A stretch of 64,000 nt of DNA from an uncultured Clostridia bacterium (GTDB lineage Bacteria; Bacillota; Clostridia; Saccharofermentanales; Saccharofermentanaceae). Of the stretch, positions 58,815 to 64,000 are shown piece by piece (position 1 is the first letter of the stretch; each line of letters begins with the position of its first letter). The DNA is taken from positions 159,102 to 223,101 of the forward strand of contig CAMHSJ010000001.1 in assembly GCA_946187935.1 (NCBI GenBank). Direction: 5' to 3'. Under the pieces are notes generated by a model that saw only the letters and a program-made list of their open reading frames with translations, was not told the DNA's origin and searched no databases. A program made the position numbers and the translations under genes.

Positions 58815-61409
58815 ATGACGTTTCTCTCAATGCTTTATACGTTTTTGATCGCACCTTTAAAGCTTCTTTTTGAAGTTGTCTTTTCTGTGGCTGATACGCT
58901 TACAGGCAACGCCGGATTGTCGATTATGATCTTAAGTCTTGCGGTCAACCTGCTTGTTCTGCCTCTGTACAAGAGAGCAGATATGCTGCAGGCAGAAGAG
59001 CGGGATATCCAGTCGAAAATGGCTGTGCAGATCAAGCGTATAAAGAGCGCATTCAAAGGCGATGAGCGCTACATGACGCTTCAGGCTTATTACCGCATCA
59101 ATCACTACAAGCCGGTATACGCACTCAGGAGTTCGATATCCCTTCTCCTTCAGATCCCGTTCTTTATAGCTGCCTATGATCTCCTGTCGGGGATGCTGAG
59201 CCTTAAGGGCACTTCTTTCGGTCTTATCTCTGACCTGGGAAGCGCTGATGCCATGTTCACGTCAGGAGGCCTCACTTTAAATATCCTTCCGGTCCTCATG
59301 ACTCTGATCAATATAGTTTCGGGGATCATATACACTAAGGGGCACCCTTTAAGCGAGAAGATTCAGGTCTATGGACTTGCAGCGGTATTCCTGGTGCTTC
59401 TTTACAACTCGCCTTCAGGACTTGTGCTCTACTGGCTTATGAATAATGTCTTCTCTCTTCTGAAGAGCATTGCCGGCAGATATCTGAAAGGCAAAAGAGT
59501 TCATTCCGTCAAAGACAACAAGAAAACATATGAGTTTAAAAATGATACAGCCGTATTCTTCTCCGGAACGATACTCCTGGCTTTGGTCACGGGGTTCCTG
59601 ATCCCGTCTTCGGTAATGGCTTCATCTCCGCAGGAATTCATAACAGATGCCGATACCGGCAGTCCTTTCGTTTATCTAACGAATTCCATTATCCTGGCGT
59701 TCGGCTGCTGGGTCTTATGGGGCAGCGTTTACTATTTTCTGGTGAGCGGCAGGTTTAAAGCTGCCCTCGGCAGAGCGGCCTGGATGACATGCGGAATAGC
59801 GGTTGCGGATTATCTGCTTTTCGGAACGGATCCCGGCACGCTGTCATCGACATTGCAGTATCAGATCATGCCGGTCTTTGGGACAGGCCGCTGCCTGCTG
59901 AACATTTTGATCGTACTCATGCTGGCAGTGGTCTTATATATCACTTACAGGGATCATCAAAAGACCGCAAGGACCATCCTTATTGCAGGTATCGCAGCAG
60001 TGACCGCAACAGGTATCTTCAACACGGTAAAGATCGCCAACGGGTGCAGCAGTTATCAGAATAATGACAACGGAGCATTTGAGATACCCGAGCTGCCTTT
60101 GAGCAAAGACGGCAAGAATGTCGTAGTACTCATGCTGGACCGTTCGTGCGGAGGTCTTGTGCCTTTCATCTTCAACGAGAAGCCTGAACTGACAGAACAA
60201 TTTGACGGCTTTACTTACTATCCGAATACGATATCGTACGGCCCGTGCACGAATATCGGTTCTCCGGCATTGTACGGCGGTTATGAATATACACCTGACA
60301 GGATCAATGCCAGGTCTGATGAAAGCCTTGAGAGCAAGCAGAACGAAGCATTAAAGGTCATGCCTGTGTTATTCAGTTCAATGGGATATACCGTTACCGT
60401 GTGTGATCCGCCGTGTGCAGGTTATACCTGGATCCCGGACCTGTCGATCTATGATGACTATCCTCAGATCAACTGCTATTCCGCCGCAGGATATTCAGGC
60501 TATTTCGGAGAAGATGATCTATCGCGTCTTAACGGCCTTCTGAGCCGCAATTTCTTCTGCTTCTCGCTTATGAAGATATCCCCTCTGGTCTTACAAGAGT
60601 TTCTCTATGATGACGGACACTATAACGAACCCGATTCAGTCTCCAGGAATCAAATGCTCATTCAAAACATGAACGGCCTTTCACAGAGCACGGGATATAA
60701 CCCGGAGTTTGTCGAAGCGTACTCCGTACTTGAGACGCTCCCGGATATGACAACAGTAAACGACAGTACCGACAACACATTCCTTATGATGGCTTTTGAT
60801 GCGACACATTCCCCGTGCCTTTTGCAAAAGCCTGATTATGTTCCTTCGATAAATGTTGACAACACTGTTTACGATACGGATTGGGTATCAGGAAATGTTG
60901 TTAACGGCAGAACAATGAACATGACGACTGAAGAGCAGGTGAAGCACTACCACATCAACATGGCGACATTTATAGAGATCGGAAAGTGGCTCGATCATCT
61001 GCGCGAAACAGGCGTCTATGACAACACGAGGATCATCCTGGTTTCAGACCATGGTTACGGTCTGGACCAGTACGGCACATGGTGCAATGGCATCGATATG
61101 GAATTCTTCATGCCGCTTCTTATGGTCAAGGATTTTAACGCCGCCGGCTTTACAGTCTGCGAAGATCTCATGACCAACGGCGATACACCCGTACTGGCAA
61201 CTTCCGGACTGATCGAAGATCCCGTCAATCCCTTTACGGGAAATCCCATTACTTCAGATCTTAAGAACGGACCGCAGACGGTATTCTTCTCCGATAAGTG
61301 GAACACATATGAGAACAACGGAACAGTCTTTCTGCCGGGCAAGTGGTACACTTTCGGCGGCACAGATCCCCGCGATGCCGGCAGCTGGATGTTTATAGAC
61401 GAGCACTGA
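58815..61409 (+). CDS. fusion of YidC/Oxa1-like membrane domain and sulfatase/LtaS-superfamily domain
   Basis: The listed start (58716) is a TTG; the ATG at 58815 after AAGGA gives 864 residues starting with the first helix. Residues about 1-235 follow the YidC/Oxa1 plan (LYTFLIAPLKLLFEVV, GLSIMILSLAVNLLVLPLY, a charged loop KRADMLQAEERDIQSKM, SSISLLLQIPFFIAAYDLLS, LVLLYNSPSGLVLYWLMNN). The groove Arg of YidC aligns with Asn 45. Residues about 245-430 add helices. Residues about 435-864 form a sulfatase-like outer domain: VVVLMLDRSCGG, a possible Thr nucleophile in GPCTNIGSPALYGGYEYTP near 475-495, and ILVSDHGYG near 743. It may transfer or remove phosphate/sulfate-linked groups on cell-surface polymers; the insertase role is doubtful. 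Confidence 0.8.
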   Translation: MTFLSMLYTFLIAPLKLLFEVVFSVADTLTGNAGLSIMILSLAVNLLVLPLYKRADMLQAEERDIQSKMAVQIKRIKSAFKGDERYMTLQAYYRINHYKPVYALRSSISLLLQIPFFIAAYDLLSGMLSLKGTSFGLISDLGSADAMFTSGGLTLNILPVLMTLINIVSGIIYTKGHPLSEKIQVYGLAAVFLVLLYNSPSGLVLYWLMNNVFSLLKSIAGRYLKGKRVHSVKDNKKTYEFKNDTAVFFSGTILLALVTGFLIPSSVMASSPQEFITDADTGSPFVYLTNSIILAFGCWVLWGSVYYFLVSGRFKAALGRAAWMTCGIAVADYLLFGTDPGTLSSTLQYQIMPVFGTGRCLLNILIVLMLAVVLYITYRDHQKTARTILIAGIAAVTATGIFNTVKIANGCSSYQNNDNGAFEIPELPLSKDGKNVVVLMLDRSCGGLVPFIFNEKPELTEQFDGFTYYPNTISYGPCTNIGSPALYGGYEYTPDRINARSDESLESKQNEALKVMPVLFSSMGYTVTVCDPPCAGYTWIPDLSIYDDYPQINCYSAAGYSGYFGEDDLSRLNGLLSRNFFCFSLMKISPLVLQEFLYDDGHYNEPDSVSRNQMLIQNMNGLSQSTGYNPEFVEAYSVLETLPDMTTVNDSTDNTFLMMAFDATHSPCLLQKPDYVPSINVDNTVYDTDWVSGNVVNGRTMNMTTEEQVKHYHINMATFIEIGKWLDHLRETGVYDNTRIILVSDHGYGLDQYGTWCNGIDMEFFMPLLMVKDFNAAGFTVCEDLMTNGDTPVLATSGLIEDPVNPFTGNPITSDLKNGPQTVFFSDKWNTYENNGTVFLPGKWYTFGGTDPRDAGSWMFIDEH

Positions 61410-61506
61410 TCGCTTCAGGTCAATTTAGAGCCGCAATTGGAACAGAAAGTCCCCGATTTTCCGGTTGCATTCCGCATTCAGTACAGAACCCGGGGCGTGA
61501 CGATCT

Positions 61507-61974
61507 TTAAGCACCTGTTATAGCAGCAGCCTTTTTGTTCTTTATAGTACCTGCTGCTAATGTAAAGACAATTCCTATAATGGCCACAGCAAATCCGGCT
61601 ATATCGATAACTGATACTCTGACGTTGGAGCTGTCGGTAGAGAGCTCCGGGATCTTAGGTGCAGGGTTTAAGATCAATATCAGTGTGTATGCGATCATCA
61701 AGCCGAAACTTAAAGCGGCAAGACCGTGGATGATCACCTCGCGCTTCATGTATTTCTTGACCGGCGCTTTTCTATAGCCTGCAAACTGCATTATCCCGCC
61801 GATCAGCGAGAAGAAGAATCCGGTAAAGAACAAAAGGAAGAATACAGGAACTTCAATTATCTCTATGCCGTCGAGATATGGTAGGCTGACCAGGGTAGAT
61901 AAGCCAATGAACAATGCATCCGGAAGCATCAGCAATAAAGTAACAATATGCAGTATTAGATTGGTCACTCTCAT
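61507..61974 (-). CDS. four-helix membrane protein
   Basis: The 155-residue protein is almost wholly membrane-embedded: helices near 5-27, 33-65, 85-108 and 122-145, with a basic loop YRKAPVKKYMKREV between the second and third. It has no recognised motif. GGAG lies 8 bases before the ATG. Single gene between two plus-strand genes. Confidence 0.65.
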   Translation of the reverse strand: MRVTNLILHIVTLLLMLPDALFIGLSTLVSLPYLDGIEIIEVPVFFLLFFTGFFFSLIGGIMQFAGYRKAPVKKYMKREVIIHGLAALSFGLMIAYTLILILNPAPKIPELSTDSSNVRVSVIDIAGFAVAIIGIVFTLAAGTIKNKKAAAITGA

Positions 61975-62132
61975 ATAGTAACTCCGCGTAAAAACCTAAA
62001 TGTTTTCAATTCACTTATCATAGATCTCTTAGCAACAGGCAAGCATATAAGCTTACATTCTACACGAACTCAGGTGAAAGTATAACATATATCAAAGATA
62101 TGTTATCATTCGGAAAACGGAGGCGAATGGGT

Positions 62133-63149
62133 ATGAAAAGAGAAAAGATAATAGGCCTGGTCCTTATCGCATCACTTCTGCTGTCACTTTGCGGATGCAG
62201 CAGCGATGACAAGAATGTTATCAAAGCAGCGGACGAATATGCAAAAGCTCTTATTGCTTTTGACAGTGATAATATCACTGAACTCATGGAAGACGGGGAT
62301 GAGGCAGAAGAGATACTGGCTGAACTCGAAGAGGTCAGAATCAGCAGTGAATACATGGAGCGCATTACCGCTGCCATATTGGATTCCATGACATATGAGG
62401 TGGACAGCAAGTCTGTCAGCTCTTCGAAGAAAGATAAGAGCGCAACGGCAGACGTCATCTTTACGATTGCCGACTATGAAGGCATTTATAATGATGTTCT
62501 TGATGACGGCGGAAACATAGAAGACTATATCGAGGCGCTTGAAGATAATAACGGAGAGCATACGTCCGAGATAAAGATATCAGTCATCTTTACGCTGAAG
62601 GAAGGCAAGTGGGTCGTAAAAGACAACAATGCCAAGAACATCAAGAAGGTCTTTGAATTCATGGAGGAGATCCCTTATTACAACTGGTTCAACTTCAAGG
62701 CCGTCGGAGAGGATGAGTTCAAGGATGCGCTGTGTTCGGTCTTAGGGATCGGTGACGATGAGATCTCTGTGACTGAGGGTGCTGATTACAGCAGGGAGAT
62801 CAGTTACGCTTCTGACGACTTATTCTTCTATTTAACCATATACGATGATCCGGCAGATGCCGCCGGTGAATTCGAAATGATGTATGACTACTGGGAATCC
62901 GGAAATGACGGAACTAGCAAGTGTTATTACGATGAAGAAGACGGATACGGTTATATCCTCTTTGACGGTAACACTGATCTGGGTGACGCTAACTATGGCG
63001 GAGTTTATCTGTACGGCGGCATGTACCTGAGAGATAATACTCTTGTCAGGGTCATGACATCTGATACGCAGCCGCGGGACGGGAATTCGGAGGATCAAAA
63101 TACTCTGGATGCTTTCTTTAACGAGATAGGTTACCCTCTGCCGTATTAA
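62133..63149 (+). CDS. two-domain lipoprotein, paralogue of 50948
   Basis: The listed start is upstream; the ATG at 62133 (MKREKIIG) is 9 bases after GGAGG and gives 338 residues. Lipobox LSLCGC. The first half (VIKAADEYAKALIAFDSDNITELM ... FTLKEGKWVVKDNNAKNIKKVFEF) is NTF2-like and the second holds the shared domain: EFKDALCSVLGIGDDEI, GYILFDGN, MYLRDNTLVRVM, LDAFFNEIGYPLPY. Strong similarity to the protein at 50948 along the full length points to duplication. Confidence 0.8.
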   Translation: MKREKIIGLVLIASLLLSLCGCSSDDKNVIKAADEYAKALIAFDSDNITELMEDGDEAEEILAELEEVRISSEYMERITAAILDSMTYEVDSKSVSSSKKDKSATADVIFTIADYEGIYNDVLDDGGNIEDYIEALEDNNGEHTSEIKISVIFTLKEGKWVVKDNNAKNIKKVFEFMEEIPYYNWFNFKAVGEDEFKDALCSVLGIGDDEISVTEGADYSREISYASDDLFFYLTIYDDPADAAGEFEMMYDYWESGNDGTSKCYYDEEDGYGYILFDGNTDLGDANYGGVYLYGGMYLRDNTLVRVMTSDTQPRDGNSEDQNTLDAFFNEIGYPLPY

Positions 63150-63191
63150 CCGCTTATCATATTAACCTCTAAGAGATATGGTTAAGACAAA

Positions 63192-63235
63192 ACTACTTTA
63201 AGATTTTTTGCGAGTCAATAAAATCTTAAAGTAGT
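63192..63235. repeat. 16-bp perfect inverted repeat
   Basis: ACTACTTTAAGATTTT and AAAATCTTAAAGTAGT flank a 12-base loop. AT-rich hairpin 42 bases after the lipoprotein stop; a terminator or the trace of a small mobile element. Confidence 0.7.
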
Positions 63236-63281
63236 ATTTAATGATAATCGAATCAATAATATTATCTTAAAAGTTTGTTGA

Positions 63282-63398
63282 ATTATTTCTGTTTTTGCTC
63301 CGTATCAGTATTCAGTCTTAACTAAGAAAGAGTTCGAGAACGATCTCCTGCCCTATAACGAAGCTACCATTAAAGAATTTGTCGAAACCTATGGATAA
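63282..63398 (+). pseudogene. gene fragment without a start
   Basis: Open frame of 38 codons bounded by TGA and TAA, with the protein-like YQYSVLTKKEFENDLLPYNE and no start codon or ribosome site. It is likely the remnant of a disrupted gene. The adjoining ORF at 63391 runs on in another frame and may be the rest of it. I cannot identify the parent family. Confidence 0.4.
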
Positions 63399-63558
63399 GC
63401 CGTGTGATACAACTGTAGTATGGGGCGGAGCTCTGGCGGTTCTTCTGTCTCGGATTCAAAGAGCACCTTATAAGGTGGCTCATATTAAGCACGATGTAAA
63501 CGGATTTATCAAGAGAATCGGCGTCTATTACATGTGCATTGATGATCTTCCGCTATAA
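63391..63558 (+). pseudogene. 55-codon ORF, probable gene remnant beside the IS end
   Basis: The frame MDKPCDTTVVWGGALAVLLS...MCIDDLPL is too short for the track. It lacks a ribosome site, overlaps the preceding fragment by 8 bases in a different frame, and stops 31 bases before the IS terminus. The amino-acid mix is that of a real protein, with one hydrophobic stretch. Read together, the two fragments suggest one gene broken by frameshift and bordered by the insertion. Confidence 0.35.
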
Positions 63559-63589
63559 TCATTCAATAAATAAGCCTCGGATTTTGAAG

Positions 63590-64000
63590 TGAACCCACAA
63601 AGTTGGACGGCTTAAAACGAGTATAAGGACTGATTCCTTGCCTGGCAAGGAGTCAGTCCTTTCAGTTTGACCTGGATTCTCTCTTTGTTGTAGTACTCAA
63701 TGTATTCTTCCATAGCTTTTTGTAACTGCTCTAATGTCTTGAATTCATATTCGTGTCCGTAGAACATCTCATTCTTCATCTTTCCGAAGAAGTTCTCCAT
63801 TGGGCTGTTATCTAAGCAATTTCCCTTGCGTGACATGGATTGTGTTATTCCTCGCTCTCTTAATGCCTTGTGGTATTGGTACATCTGATACTGCCAACCC
63901 TGATCTGAATGGAATATGAGATTACTGAGGTCATCGTACTTGTTGAATGCCTTATTCAACATGTCTGTTATCTGCTTGTATCCAGGATGCTTTGAAATGC
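63590..64000 (-). mobile_element. IS3-family insertion sequence (right part beyond window)
   Basis: TGAACCCACAAAGTTGGACGG at 63590 starts the element and ends 2 bases before the transposase stop, as terminal repeats of IS3/IS150-type elements do. The remainder lies outside the window. Confidence 0.8.
63612..64000 (-). CDS. IS3-family transposase OrfB, C-terminal part (5' end outside window)
   Basis: The frame runs to the window edge (upstream residues HPGYKQITD precede the listed Met), so this is the C-terminal portion only. The integrase core shows HSDQGWQY with the second catalytic Asp, and the DDE Glu region SRKGNCLDNSPMENFFGKMKNE, followed by EYIEYYNKERIQVKLKGLTPCQ. This is the IS3/IS150 DDE transposase. 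The stop lies just inside the terminal repeat. Confidence 0.92.
   Translation of the reverse strand, partial: ISKHPGYKQITDMLNKAFNKYDDLSNLIFHSDQGWQYQMYQYHKALRERGITQSMSRKGNCLDNSPMENFFGKMKNEMFYGHEYEFKTLEQLQKAMEEYIEYYNKERIQVKLKGLTPCQARNQSLYSF

Noticed and set aside
58815-59520. Housekeeping YidC
   Set aside because: No rpmH-rnpA-jag neighbourhood, the groove Arg is Asn, and the domain is fused to a sulfatase-like enzyme.

Overview
This window reads as the chromosome of an anaerobic, fermentative Gram-positive bacterium of the class Clostridia. The evidence is an NAD-linked, probably electron-bifurcating [FeFe] hydrogenase, many diderm-independent lipoproteins with lipoboxes, an LCP cell-wall ligase, strong AGGAGG ribosome binding sites and intrinsic terminators throughout. 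A membrane-anchored GH5 cellulase suggests a plant-fibre habitat such as rumen or gut. I cannot name the genus. Gene density is high, there is no prophage, and the only clear mobile element is an IS3-family element entering at the right edge.

Layout. 0-3.6 kb: end of a hydrogenase operon (hydB-like, hydA). 3.7-8.1 kb: a large GT-C-like membrane protein, a D-Ala-D-Ala ligase and a dCMP deaminase. 8.1-13.3 kb: a surface locus of a membrane-anchored GH5 cellulase with an N-terminal beta domain, a small tail protein, and a large protein with an extracellular beta domain, a Thr-rich stalk, one membrane helix and a long cytoplasmic tail. The last two proteins share a PIKRPK tail motif. 13.4-16.7 kb: short-chain dehydrogenase, SCP2-like protein, a SASA-family esterase with an altered nucleophile site and a CBS protein. 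16.7-19.2 kb: tRNA-Thr, an AzlC-AzlD fusion, a lipoprotein, tRNA-Ser, then a short intergenic block with a consensus promoter, a 27-codon ORF and a terminator. 19.2-30.7 kb: phosphoesterase, several zinc-ribbon membrane proteins, glycosyltransferases, an HTH/desulfoferrodoxin-like regulator, a HerA-like ATPase and a shortened GGDEF membrane protein. 30.8-38.3 kb: lipoproteins, nitroreductase, LCP protein, MntP and others.

38.3-46.8 kb is a c-di-GMP block on the minus strand: REC-GGDEF-REC-HD-GYP, a hybrid histidine kinase, and a triple-PAS GGDEF-GGDEF-EAL protein. 46.8-49.0 kb is the AmmeMemoRadiSam module, with the Memo-like and AMMECR1 parts fused and overlapping the radical SAM gene. 49.0-63.2 kb carries GNAT enzymes and a lipoprotein-rich stretch (six lipoproteins), a metallo-beta-lactamase-fold hydrolase, an iron alcohol dehydrogenase, a phosphoesterase, a CPBP protease and an 864-residue fusion of a YidC/Oxa1-like domain with a sulfatase-superfamily domain. 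63.2-64.0 kb is a decayed stretch followed by the IS3 end.

The most unusual items are the YidC-like/sulfatase fusion, the 8-13 kb surface locus with shared cytoplasmic tail motif and palindromic operator region, a lipoprotein domain found in four proteins here that I cannot match to a named family, the 27-codon ORF between a strong promoter and a terminator, and a recurring arrangement where TATAAT lies 6-9 bases before an ATG that has no ribosome binding site. All family calls are from motifs read by eye; no search was run. Hand-counted coordinates of short sites may be off by one or two bases.
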